A stretch of DNA of 15,322 bases from Dehalococcoidia bacterium (GCA_023129815.1 JAGMBH010000043.1:1-15322), one strand, 5' to 3'. Positions 1-6,209 are shown, numbered from the stretch's first letter. Notes: generated by a model from the letters alone, not told the origin. A program made the numbers and translations.

Positions 1-185
1 CGCAGGACAGCTCGTAGTGTTCCTTCAGGTAAGTTGTCACAATGATGAGGCATGGTAGTTCGAAGCCGTGTTTGGGGACTCCACCATATTTCATGACTTC
101 CTTTTGCCTGGCGGTCAAAGACGAGACTTGCCCGTCTTAGCTTACGAATAACTTCATCTGCGCTAAAGCCAACCAGTCTTCCCAT
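1..185 (-). CDS. hicA: HicA-family mRNA interferase toxin, 3' end outside window
   Basis: Reading the minus strand from the ATG at 185-183 gives an open frame of 61 codons that runs off the window. It begins MGRLVGFSADEVIRKL and then shows the HicA signature GSHEIWW (residues 30-36, with the catalytic-type His at 31), followed by TTMPHHCDNLPEGTLRAVLR. HicA toxins are small double-stranded-RNA-binding-fold RNases that cut mRNA, and the conserved His is required in studied members. The start codon overlaps the hicB stop in a TGATG arrangement, so translation is probably coupled to the antitoxin. Only the last few residues should be missing, since the family is usually 60-85 aa. The family call is firm; activity is inferred. 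Confidence 0.85.
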   Translation of the reverse strand, partial: MGRLVGFSADEVIRKLRRASLVFDRQAKGSHEIWWSPQTRLRTTMPHHCDNLPEGTLRAVL

Positions 186-430
186 CAAGATATGGTTACT
201 GGGATGCGGGTCTCGAGACTTACCGGCGCAGCAGTTCCCAATTTAGGTGGAAGTTTGTCACCGTGCTCTAAATAAGACTCAATAAGCTTACGAGCTACAT
301 CCTGCGCGATCTCTAAAGTTTCTGCGGCAGTTCGCCCTTGAGCTACTAGCCCAGGCAACTCCTCACTGGTAGCCAAGAATCCACCTTCGGGCAGGGGCTC
401 CAAGTGAATCTCCAGGAATATTTCCTTCAT
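185..430 (-). CDS. hicB: HicB-family antitoxin
   Basis: An 81-aa protein with the HicB partial RNase H-like fold: an N-terminal strand (FLEIHLEPLPEGGFLATSEE), the LPGLVAQGRTAAETLEIAQD stretch typical of the family, and a helix ending KLIESYLEHG. It should bind and neutralise HicA. It precedes hicA and overlaps it by one base, the hicBA order. A GGAGG site at 442-438 lies seven bases before the ATG. There is no obvious C-terminal helix-turn-helix or ribbon-helix-helix domain, so any autoregulation would depend on the HicAB complex or on another factor. Confidence 0.88.
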   Translation of the reverse strand: MKEIFLEIHLEPLPEGGFLATSEELPGLVAQGRTAAETLEIAQDVARKLIESYLEHGDKLPPKLGTAAPVSLETRIPVTIS

Positions 431-446
431 GCATTATCCTCCGATA

Positions 447-483
447 GCTACCACTTAAGCAGTATACCATATAACCTGGTAGC
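447..483 (-). promoter_or_regulatory. hicBA promoter with flanking inverted repeat (candidate operator)
   Basis: Reading toward hicB, an extended -10 element TGGTATACT covers 469-461 (TATACT at 466-461). Perfect 7-base inverted arms GCTACCA (447-453) and TGGTAGC (477-483) flank it. Their centres are 30 bases apart, close to three helical turns. A third TACCA half-site sits at 465-469. No good -35 is visible, as expected for an extended -10 promoter. The arrangement fits an autoregulatory toxin-antitoxin operator; protein binding is inference. Confidence 0.5.
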
Positions 484-655
484 ATGCCTCTTCACCATAC
501 ACAGTTACATTTAATCTTTTTATAATCCATCCCTAGCTTCGCCCACATTGCCAGGGTTTGTTTACAAAGTGCAACCTCCAAAACTGGGCTAACAACATTC
601 TTCTGGAGCGAGGCTGCTTGTAATTCTGCAGATCAGAAAATGTCGCCTTAATTTT

Positions 656-684
656 TTCATTCAAAGGCTACTAGTGCCTATAAT
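656..684 (+). promoter_or_regulatory. Candidate sigma-70 promoter of the HTH/nuclease cassette
   Basis: A perfect TATAAT at 679-684 follows a poor -35 (TTCATT, 656-661) with a 17-base spacer. It would leave a leader of about 120 bases before the first cassette gene. Assignment rests mainly on the -10 match and position. Confidence 0.4.
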
Positions 685-811
685 ATTTTGCAAAAAAGAA
701 CAGATTATGAGATAATAAGCGACATAAAGCGCAAACAGGGAGGCAAAAATTACGGAGAATTCTTTAAGTAAATTTGAAAAAGGTGTCGAAAGAGATTAGG
801 GGGTGACAGGA

Positions 812-1207
812 ATGACTAATAAAGAAGAGGCGACCCTTGGTAATTTGGCGGAAAAGCTAGATATAATTCAAGTTACGTTACAAGATATCTTAAAATGGTC
901 TAGGTTTCAGAATTTGCCTAGGCTCAGGCAAGTTTTTGAGCAACAGCTAGACACTCGAGAGAAGAAACTAGCATTTGAAAACACTGATGGGGAGAAAGGC
1001 TACCGCCAAGTAGCAAAAGACTCAGGTGTACCTGCTTCAACTGTGCAATATTGGTGGAATAGGTGGTATACATTAGGCATCCTTGAGCCAAGTAGAACTC
1101 GGAAGGGAAGGCTCAAGAAGATATGCTCACTTAGCGATGTCGATATAGAAATCCCCAAGATGTCCAGTAACAAAATAGAGTCTGGATCCATCCGAGGAGG
1201 GCAGTAA
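812..1207 (+). CDS. Small winged-HTH protein, cassette paralog 1
   Basis: A 131-aa protein with an N-terminal helix (LAEKLDIIQVTLQDILKW), then a linker with LDTREKKLAFENTDG, a helix-turn-helix (YRQVAKDSGVPASTVQYWWN), a wing (LEPSRTRKGRLKK) and a terminal SL..V.IEIPK strand. It aligns throughout with the proteins at 2069 and 2464. Shared hallmarks are ILKW..F, LDT.EKKL.(F/Y)EN(S/T)DG, WW..W..LGI(L/V)E and the final IEIP. A frame-compatible GTG exists at 803, but it lies inside the ribosome site AGGGGGTGA (798-806), so I chose the ATG at 812. It is probably a DNA-binding regulator or the specificity part of a nuclease module. I do not recognise a named family. Confidence 0.75.
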   Translation: MTNKEEATLGNLAEKLDIIQVTLQDILKWSRFQNLPRLRQVFEQQLDTREKKLAFENTDGEKGYRQVAKDSGVPASTVQYWWNRWYTLGILEPSRTRKGRLKKICSLSDVDIEIPKMSSNKIESGSIRGGQ

Positions 1208-1257
1208 ATAGCATAGGTAAGGGCCGAAATTACAGGACTTCTTAGGAGAAGGGAAAA

Positions 1258-2076
1258 GTGGCTAAAGCCGAACTGGGAAATAGTGATTGCATGAAGGTTA
1301 TGGAAGTAGTAAGGGAATACATCTTTGAAACCCACAAGTTTCCTCAGATCACTGATGTCTCCAAATTGTCAAGCATTCCCAAGGCTAAGTGCCACCGAAT
1401 ATGTAATCAACTGATAGCGCAGAAGCAGTTATACCCCGTTTTTAGTGGGTCTAGGCTGCCAACTATCCTCCTTCCCTATAATATGATGCAGGATGTTTTG
1501 CGAATGCAAAGTAAACCACAGTGGGTAGCTATGTATTCATTCAAAGAGAAAGGGGGAATTGAGCTAAAAATCAAAGAACTAGATGAGCAAGTCGCCGTTT
1601 ACGAAAAATTTGAAAAGCTTCTTTACACTACTGATATTCCACTTGAAGAAGCAGTGGCTTTCACACTAGATTGGCTTGGCTTTGTCAATATGCGTCACTT
1701 TAAGGAAGACACTGACAATCCTGACATTACTTTTGGCTATGAAAATATTAAAGCGTTGGTGGAGGTAGAGGGCACGACGAGAGCGGGGGATAAGAAGAAG
1801 GTTCAACAACTTGCTGGGTGGATTGAGAGAGAGATTGCAAAGTTTGACAAGAGAAAGGAGGAGCTACAAGGCATCTTCATAGTAAACCACTTTCGGGAAA
1901 CCGAGCCTGAAAAGAGGGGTGAGCCACTAACTCCACATGCAAAGGAATTCCTGAAACTCTATCAGTGTCGTTTCTTCACGACATATTTCCTTTTCAAAAT
2001 GGTCAATAGAGTAATGAGCGGACTTCCTAAAGAAGAGGCAAGAGAAATTATATGGGAGGGTGAAAAGATTGAGTAA
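1258..2076 (+). CDS. Winged-HTH plus PD-(D/E)XK-like nuclease-fold protein
   Basis: A 272-aa protein. Residues ~10-75 look like a winged helix (VMEVVREYIFETHKFPQITD, then IPKAKCHRICNQL and a wing). Residues ~100-125 are charged helix. The C-terminal half resembles restriction-endonuclease-like domains: helix EEAVAFTLDWLGF (130-142), D156 in PDITF, a core strand LVEVEG with E169 and E171, the helix KVQQLAGW (181-188), then FIVNHFRETEPEKR (207-220) and LYQCRFFTTYFLF (234-246). The usual catalytic Lys of E-x-K is Glu here, so activity may be altered or lost, or the Lys may have migrated. The start is the GTG at 1258, with AGGAG at 1244-1248. The 3' end overlaps the next gene, indicating one operon. 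The role is inferred; it may be a nuclease or a DNA-binding partner of the paralogs. Confidence 0.7.
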   Translation: MAKAELGNSDCMKVMEVVREYIFETHKFPQITDVSKLSSIPKAKCHRICNQLIAQKQLYPVFSGSRLPTILLPYNMMQDVLRMQSKPQWVAMYSFKEKGGIELKIKELDEQVAVYEKFEKLLYTTDIPLEEAVAFTLDWLGFVNMRHFKEDTDNPDITFGYENIKALVEVEGTTRAGDKKKVQQLAGWIEREIAKFDKRKEELQGIFIVNHFRETEPEKRGEPLTPHAKEFLKLYQCRFFTTYFLFKMVNRVMSGLPKEEAREIIWEGEKIE

Positions 2077-2464
2077 CAGGAAAGAGGGAGAACAAGACAG
2101 GATAGTAGAACTCTTGGAAGAAATACTGAAGTGGGTAAAGTTCGATGGGATGCGCAATGTAAAGTCCGTCTTATTGGATGCTTTACAGAACGACCCGCAA
2201 AAGATAAGAGCATATCATTTTAGCGATGGGCGGGGTAGCAGAGAGGTAGCTAACCTGGCAGGCTTAAAAAGCCATACAACCATAATCGATTGGTGGGCGA
2301 GGTGGGCTCCTCTTGGAATTGTTGAGCCAATTAAAGTACGCGGCGGAGAGAGATATAGGCGCATATTTTCCTTAGAAGCTCTAGGGATTGAGATTCCAGA
2401 ACTTGAAGCTCCTAGCGAAACCAAAACATTAGTACGACCAGTGGAAGGAGAGGAGACCCAGTGA
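2069..2464 (+). CDS. Small winged-HTH protein, cassette paralog 2
   Basis: A 131-aa paralog of the proteins at 812 and 2464. It has the helix RIVELLEEILKWVKF, SDGRGSREVANLAGLKSHTT as the helix-turn-helix, the WWARWAPLGIVEP recognition region, an RGGERYRRIF wing and a closing LGIEIPEL strand. It has an acidic, disordered-looking tail (about the last 20 residues). A GTG at 2060 also opens the frame but directly abuts GGAGG (2055-2059); the TTG at 2069 has correct spacing and parallels the start of paralog 1. The reading overlaps the nuclease-like gene by 8 bases (or 17 from 2060), so coupling is likely. The function is presumably DNA binding; the partner and target are unknown. Confidence 0.72.
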   Translation: MSNRKEGEQDRIVELLEEILKWVKFDGMRNVKSVLLDALQNDPQKIRAYHFSDGRGSREVANLAGLKSHTTIIDWWARWAPLGIVEPIKVRGGERYRRIFSLEALGIEIPELEAPSETKTLVRPVEGEETQ

Positions 2465-2799
2465 TGGTGGAAAAGGATAGAGCAACTGAGTTGCTTGAAG
2501 AGATTCTGAAATGGACGAGATTTAATGCTATGCAACTTAGGACTATTCTGCTAGAAGAGCTAGATACGGATGAAAAGAAACTTGTTTATGAGAATTCTGA
2601 CGGAGACAGGAGCAGCAGAGATATAGCGAAATTGGCCAACGTGGGCTATAAGGCCGTGCAACACTACTGGAAAAGTTGGTCTGAAATAGGCATAGTAGAA
2701 GCCACCGAAAAATACAGAGGTGGAAGGTTTAAGAAGCTCTGCTCGCTAGTAGAATTAGGGATTGCGATTCCTAAGTCCAGTTCTAGTAGTGAACTATAG
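2464..2799 (+). CDS. Small winged-HTH protein, cassette paralog 3
   Basis: A 111-aa protein, the shortest and perhaps the least elaborated of the three: RATELLEEILKWTRF, then LEELDTDEKKLVYENSDG, SSRDIAKLANVGYKAVQHYW, GIVEATEKYRGGRFKKL and a final LGIAIPK followed by a Ser-rich end. It is closest to paralog 1 in the LDT.EKKL motif and to paralog 2 in the ELLEEILKW helix. The ATG overlaps the stop of paralog 2 (TGATG at 2462-2466), and GGAGAGGAG lies 8 bases upstream. A GTG one codon earlier (2461) is possible. It is the last gene of the cassette; no terminator with a T-run follows. Confidence 0.75.
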   Translation: MVEKDRATELLEEILKWTRFNAMQLRTILLEELDTDEKKLVYENSDGDRSSRDIAKLANVGYKAVQHYWKSWSEIGIVEATEKYRGGRFKKLCSLVELGIAIPKSSSSSEL

Positions 2800-2927
2800 G
2801 GTGCATTATTACTGGAGAGTTATTTAGTAACCTCTTGCCAGAGGTGGTGGAGGAGGCGCTGGCGGAGTCTGGGTCGAGAATAGAGCTACGGTCGTTTTCG
2901 AAGATCTTGTCCAATTTTCGCCTGTAG
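2793..2927 (+). pseudogene. Orphan coding fragment after the cassette
   Basis: An open frame of 44 codons without an ATG ends at TAG 2925-2927. It reads naturally as protein: ITGELFSNLLPEVVEEAL, then AESGSRIELRSFSKI and LSNFRL. It starts inside the end of paralog 3 and has no ribosome site. I read it as the 3' remnant of a gene that was truncated, perhaps by arrival of the cassette. I cannot name the parent family. Several GTG codons exist at 2846-2851, but their context is poor. Confidence 0.4.
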
Positions 2928-2981
2928 CACTAAATTTTCCTTAATAAGAATTGACAAAAGCTAAAATACGTTCCGTTAATT

Positions 2982-3725
2982 CTAATATACAGGCCTATCA
3001 TCCAAACTTGATTGAATAACATCCTTATCTAGCTCGTATCTCCTTGTAACTGACCTAACCAGTTCAAGAAGCCATTTTGGGCTTGTAGGCGCTAAGTATA
3101 GTCTATCAATCAATACATTTAAATCTACTGAACCACATATCCCATCATCAAATGGGAGTTTGTGCCAGTCGATTTCACCATTCTTTTTATAGCGAAATTC
3201 TTGGATTACTGCTCTTAATTCTTGCTCATGTTCAAAGCTCTTTCTTTTATGAACAAAAGGATACAAAGTATTTCCTTCAGGCATCCGATCCCTTTCAAAA
3301 TCAATGTATTTTACTTTGCCAATAAAAATATTGTGATTTTCATCTTTTAACGAACTCTTTAATAAATTGAAAGTTGATTGTATAGCAATGCCTTCGTTGC
3401 TTTTAAGGTACAATCTCCACATAGCAGCAGATTCATATTCGTTTAAGTGCCAGCAATTAATGGCGGTAAATTTTCTAAATAGTTCATAAAATTGGCTAAG
3501 GTCTTTCAATGCATTCGGTGGTATCTTGCCTTTATACATATCAGGCCTCAGCTTTACATTGGCTTTTGAATATGAACCTTCAAACGGGTCAGGTAATTTA
3601 TCAGCTCTTGTAAAGAATAAAGCTGATTTATCTAATAGGCTCACAAACTTGGTGAAATCTAAGTATCTCCATATTTTTGCATTTACATTTTCTGGTTTTT
3701 CAAAAACAGGATGCTCTTTATACAT
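2982..3725 (-). CDS. DUF2971 family protein
   Basis: A 247-aa protein with the family's marks in order: IWRYLDFTKFVSLLDKSALF (residues ~18-37), RADKLPDPFEGS (40-51), NCWHLNEYESAAMWRLYLKS (~90-109), EGIAIQST, a GKVKYIDFERD strand, KRKSFEHEQELRAVI (~160-174) and a C-terminal LYLAPTSP region. The length is normal for the family. The biochemical function is not established to my knowledge, although members often sit in accessory regions. A GGGAGG site precedes the ATG by a few bases. It is visibly more AT-rich than mtnA or the helicase, hinting at recent acquisition. It lies 62 bases after the upstream minus-strand ORF, so it may share that transcript. Confidence 0.82.
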   Translation of the reverse strand: MYKEHPVFEKPENVNAKIWRYLDFTKFVSLLDKSALFFTRADKLPDPFEGSYSKANVKLRPDMYKGKIPPNALKDLSQFYELFRKFTAINCWHLNEYESAAMWRLYLKSNEGIAIQSTFNLLKSSLKDENHNIFIGKVKYIDFERDRMPEGNTLYPFVHKRKSFEHEQELRAVIQEFRYKKNGEIDWHKLPFDDGICGSVDLNVLIDRLYLAPTSPKWLLELVRSVTRRYELDKDVIQSSLDDRPVY

Positions 3726-3787
3726 TGCCTACCTCCCTTTATCCATCCCATGTCATACTCCTTAAATCTGATCTTAGCAAACGGCTT

Positions 3788-3982
3788 TCAGTCTCTTTCT
3801 ACTATCTTTCTCTCCTCCTCAGTCAGCCCGTATAGGTCATAGACTAGCTCGTCTATTTCATTGTCGGTGCGGTTTATTTCTCTGAGGAGTTCGTTGCGCT
3901 CATTACAGATTGTAGCTACTCCGCTATATAGCAACCTTGTCTGTGGGGTTGCCTGAGATACCAATGGCGATCTTTTCTTCAT
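3788..3982 (-). pseudogene. Short ORF resembling the C-terminus of type II restriction-methylase subunits
   Basis: A 64-aa frame whose last half (EINRTDNEIDELVYDLYGLT, then EEERKIVE) matches the characteristic end of Eco57I-like and other large type II restriction/methyltransferase proteins, where IDxLVYxLYGLTxEE..IVE closes the chain. The rest of such a protein is absent. GGAGG directly abuts the ATG with no spacer. The frame is open only to a stop just upstream, within the end of the neighbouring gene. It is either a gene relic or a small protein that uses this motif as a module with the upstream gene. Confidence 0.5.
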
Positions 3983-4011
3983 CCTCCGACTTCCAAATTT
4001 GGTTTGTGGGT

Positions 4012-4599
4012 CTATATAAGCTCGCGCAGCTTAGTTATATAACTGTTATACATTTCTCCACAAGCCTTCTCGTGCTCGGAGATGAACTCCTTCCATTGAG
4101 GGCTGTTTTTGATGTTGGCCTCTACGGAGCTTTCCACATTGACCTTTAAACCTTGTTTGAGCGCCTGTCGGGCTACTGCCTGGAGCTGCCTTTCTACTGC
4201 GTTTTTCAGTTGTTCGTATGTTTGCTCTTTTACTTGGGTATATTTTTGGCGGAGGGCTTCAATCGAAATCAGAACTAGCTCTAAGCTAGAGTATTTTCCT
4301 TCATGTTTCATCGTCTCTATAGCTAGAATAGCGCTGCGGCGTTGCTCAAAATCCTCCTGACTCATTTGCAAACGAAGCGTATCTACCAGCTTGATCTGGG
4401 CCTCTTTTACGATAGATTCACTGCACTGCTCCTTAAGGGATTTCAGTTCTATCCATAGGTCCTCGGAGCTTATAGCGCCTTTGAAGTATTGCGAGAGCAA
4501 AGAGTCAAGTTCGCTTGACCGCCGCATCCTCTCTTTTTCCTCTGGCGATAGAGCACCTATCCTAGCCAGTCTTTCCCTTGCCAGCGGAGAAAGCTCCAT
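4012..4599 (-). CDS. Conserved-looking hypothetical protein, mostly alpha-helical
   Basis: A 195-aa soluble protein rich in Glu, Lys, Gln and Leu. It begins MELSPLARERLARIGALSPE and has long predicted helices (residues ~55-160, KEAQIKLVDTLRLQMSQEDF and AVERQLQAVARQALKQGLKV) that could form coiled coils. There are no catalytic motifs, membrane segments or signal peptide. A GTG at 4608 opens the frame, but it lies in the ribosome site AAGGGGGTGA, so the ATG at 4599 is preferred. The same leader style occurs before the gene at 812. It is followed 29 bases later by the short restriction-like ORF and then DUF2971 on the same strand. I do not recognise the family. Confidence 0.65.
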   Translation of the reverse strand: MELSPLARERLARIGALSPEEKERMRRSSELDSLLSQYFKGAISSEDLWIELKSLKEQCSESIVKEAQIKLVDTLRLQMSQEDFEQRRSAILAIETMKHEGKYSSLELVLISIEALRQKYTQVKEQTYEQLKNAVERQLQAVARQALKQGLKVNVESSVEANIKNSPQWKEFISEHEKACGEMYNSYITKLRELI

Positions 4600-4625
4600 A
4601 TCTGTCACCCCCTTAGCTGCCCTTC

Positions 4626-4742
4626 GGCCGTTTAATTTTGCCCCAGTAGTGCGACCCTTTAGGGTCGTGCACGAGGCTACCCCGTGTAGTAATCTTCGCT
4701 ACTACACTGGGCTAAAGCCTCGCACTACGTTTTAAAACTGCC
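4626..4742. repeat. MITE-like palindromic element, copy 1
   Basis: It starts with the same 21 bases as copy 2 (GGCCGTTTAATTTTGCCCCAG, split here as GGCCGTTTAA plus TTTTGCCCCAG) and ends with a degenerate partner TTAAAACTGCC. Inside are GTAGTGCG (4646-4653) and CGCACTAC (4721-4728) as inverted ends, the hairpin CGACCCTTTAGGGTCG, and CGAGGCT/AGCCTCG arms. Those arms are split by a 35-base insertion that is itself a hairpin (GTGTAGTA/TACTACAC). It overlaps the last codons of the FmdB-type gene. Confidence 0.7.
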
Positions 4743-4937
4743 ACTGCCCTTCTTTCGGAAAGGTGGCTTTGCCGGCACCTGCATGGTATAGCCAATTTTC
4801 GAGGCGAAGGTGGAAATCAGTTTTTCTCCCTTGGTGCCGCAATCGGGGCAAGAAGCAGGCTTGTCAAAATCAGCCATTGGTCTTTTAACCTCAAACTCCT
4901 TCTCGCATTTGGGACACCAAAACTCATATGTAGGCAT
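4725..4937 (-). CDS. FmdB-family zinc ribbon protein
   Basis: A 70-aa protein with the regulatory zinc-ribbon of the FmdB family: MPTYEFWCPKCEKEFEVKRP, then CPDCG, giving C8-x2-C11 and C31-x2-C34. A Gly/Lys-rich tail (PFRKKGSGSFKT) follows, as often seen. GGAGG lies seven bases before the ATG. Family members are usually called putative regulators, but no function is proven. The stop codon TAG (4727-4725) lies inside the CGCACTAC end of repeat copy 1, so the repeat appears to have supplied the C-terminus. It may be cotranscribed with mtnA upstream. Confidence 0.85.
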   Translation of the reverse strand: MPTYEFWCPKCEKEFEVKRPMADFDKPASCPDCGTKGEKLISTFASKIGYTMQVPAKPPFRKKGSGSFKT

Positions 4938-4961
4938 TTTACTACCTCCTCACTATCGTCG

Positions 4962-5100
4962 GGCCGTTTAATTTTGCCCCAGATTCAAAACTAGATTTGC
5001 CTCATTTAGTTTTAGTAATCTTCACCCCCAAAATTTTCGTAGTACGACCCTTTAGGGTCGTGCACGAGGCTAAAGCCTCGCACTACATTTTTAAACGGCC
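4962..5100. repeat. MITE-like palindromic element, copy 2
   Basis: A 139-base element bounded by perfect 10-base inverted ends, GGCCGTTTAA (4962-4971) and TTAAACGGCC (5091-5100). It contains AAAACTA/TAGTTTT arms (4987-4993, 5007-5013), the hairpin CGACCCTTTAGGGTCG (5045-5060) and the hairpin CGAGGCTAAAGCCTCG (5065-5080). No ORF is present, so it would be non-autonomous. It shares both end blocks and the two hairpins with copy 1 but has a different interior left of the hairpins. Confidence 0.72.
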
Positions 5101-5122
5101 TCAGATTACTTTAAGCAGCTAT
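5084..5122. repeat. Diverged duplicate of the mtnA 3' end
   Basis: This 39-base block matches 5141-5180, which includes the last codons and stop of mtnA, with about six substitutions and one gap. It joins repeat copy 2 to a copy of the mtnA end. Confidence 0.6.
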
Positions 5123-5140
5123 CTTTACTAGCTCTCTTTC

Positions 5141-5180
5141 TACGTTTTTAAACACCCTCGAGACTACTTTAAGTGGCTAT
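5141..5180. repeat. mtnA 3' end, partner of the block at 5084-5122
   Basis: Shared text includes TTTTTAAAC, the ACTTTAAG core over the mtnA stop, and GCTAT. The duplication implies that the repeat arrived or expanded next to mtnA. Confidence 0.6.
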
Positions 5181-6197
5181 TTCCCTCAGCCGCTCTATAT
5201 AAGGCTCCCTTATTATACCCCTTTCGGTGATGATGGCGGCTATATAATTATGGGGCGTTACATCAAAGGCGGGATTGGCAACATCTATTTCCCCTGGGGC
5301 GATGCGTATCCCCTGGATATGAGTTACCTCGTCAGGGTCTCGCTCTTCAATGGGAATTTCTGCTCCTGAAGATAGGGAGAGGTCGATGGTAGAGGTTGGG
5401 GCAGCGACGTAAAATGGAATATCGTTCTCTTTAGCTAACACGGCCAGGGTATAGGTGCCAATCTTATTGGCGACATCGCCATTGGCGGCTATTCTGTCGG
5501 CGCCGACAATGACGCAGTCTATTTTCTTCTGGTGCATAAAATAGCCAGCCATGGAATCAGTAATCAAGGTTACCGGGATACCTTCCTGCTTCAATTCCCA
5601 GGTGGTCAGTCTGGCTCCCTGGAGAAGGGGGCGAGTTTCTGTGACGATAATGTTTAGCTGTTTTCCTTGCTCTTTGGCAGCTTTGATTACACCCAGGGCA
5701 GTGCCATAGCCAGCGGTGGCTAAAGAGCCAGCATTACAATGAGTAAGGATGGCGAAGCCATCCTGGATAAGTTCGGCTCCCAGTTGGCTGAGTCGTTTAG
5801 TTGCTTCTATTTCTTCTTGGTGAATTTGCTTTGCCTTGGCTATAAGAGCCTCCTTTATTTCAGGGATATTGCCGCCTATGGCAGCTATCTTCCTCATCCT
5901 ATTGATAGCTTGGAAAAGATTGACGGCGGTAGGCCTGGTAGTGGCCAAAGTCTGCATAACTTGATTTAATTGTTTCCGAAAGTTATCTGCATCAGTCGTT
6001 TTTATATCTTGTGCCCCGAGGGCAATTCCATAAGCAGCAGCAACTCCAATGGCTGGCGCCCCACGAATTCTCATCTCCTTGATAGCCAGAGCCACATCCT
6101 GGTAATTGGCTAGGTTAGCTAAAGCCTGCTCCCAAGGGAGCTTGCTCTGGTCTAGTATTCTCAACTTATCATCAAGCCATTCTATCGCTTTGGGCAT
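5169..6197 (-). CDS. mtnA: S-methyl-5-thioribose-1-phosphate isomerase
   Basis: A 342-aa full-length enzyme of methionine salvage that converts 5-methylthioribose-1-phosphate to 5-methylthioribulose-1-phosphate in the cytosol. It belongs to the eIF2B alpha/MtnA family. Visible motifs are RIRGAPAIG (43-51, substrate phosphate region), LTHCNAGSLATAGYGTALG (151-169) with the catalytic-type C154, VGADRIAANGDVANKIGTY (231-249) with D234, and YVAAPTSTID near 263-272. The LREIAT C-terminus ends in a duplicated segment. No Shine-Dalgarno precedes the ATG, and a TATACT box lies 13 bases upstream, suggesting a very short leader. No other salvage genes are adjacent. Confidence 0.95.
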   Translation of the reverse strand: MPKAIEWLDDKLRILDQSKLPWEQALANLANYQDVALAIKEMRIRGAPAIGVAAAYGIALGAQDIKTTDADNFRKQLNQVMQTLATTRPTAVNLFQAINRMRKIAAIGGNIPEIKEALIAKAKQIHQEEIEATKRLSQLGAELIQDGFAILTHCNAGSLATAGYGTALGVIKAAKEQGKQLNIIVTETRPLLQGARLTTWELKQEGIPVTLITDSMAGYFMHQKKIDCVIVGADRIAANGDVANKIGTYTLAVLAKENDIPFYVAAPTSTIDLSLSSGAEIPIEERDPDEVTHIQGIRIAPGEIDVANPAFDVTPHNYIAAIITERGIIREPYIERLREIAT

Positions 6198-6209
6198 TAG
6201 CTACTTGAT

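Larger units (their letters stand above)
431..811. other. Intergenic stretch between divergent hicBA and the HTH/nuclease cassette
   Basis: This 381-base AT-rich gap holds the hicBA promoter region at its left end and a promoter-like site for the rightward cassette (TATAAT at 679-684). I see no convincing gene, RNA or terminator in the rest. Confidence 0.5.

Noticed and set aside
731..797. Short frame after GGGAGG (ATT start, 15 codons) upstream of the cassette
   Set aside because: No ATG, GTG or TTG start at the right spacing and too short to show any coding character.
803..811. GTG at 803 as start of the first cassette gene
   Set aside because: It lies inside the AGGGGGTGA ribosome site; the ATG at 812 has proper spacing and matches the start pattern of the paralog at 2069.
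4109..4735. Plus-strand ORFs opposite the hypothetical gene and the repeat
   Set aside because: They mirror the minus-strand gene and palindromic repeats, have Ser/Cys/Phe-rich composition typical of antisense frames, and lack ribosome sites.
4646..5086. Possible CRISPR array from recurring palindromic blocks
   Set aside because: Only two copies, with unequal interiors and no regular spacers; the structure fits MITE/REP elements.
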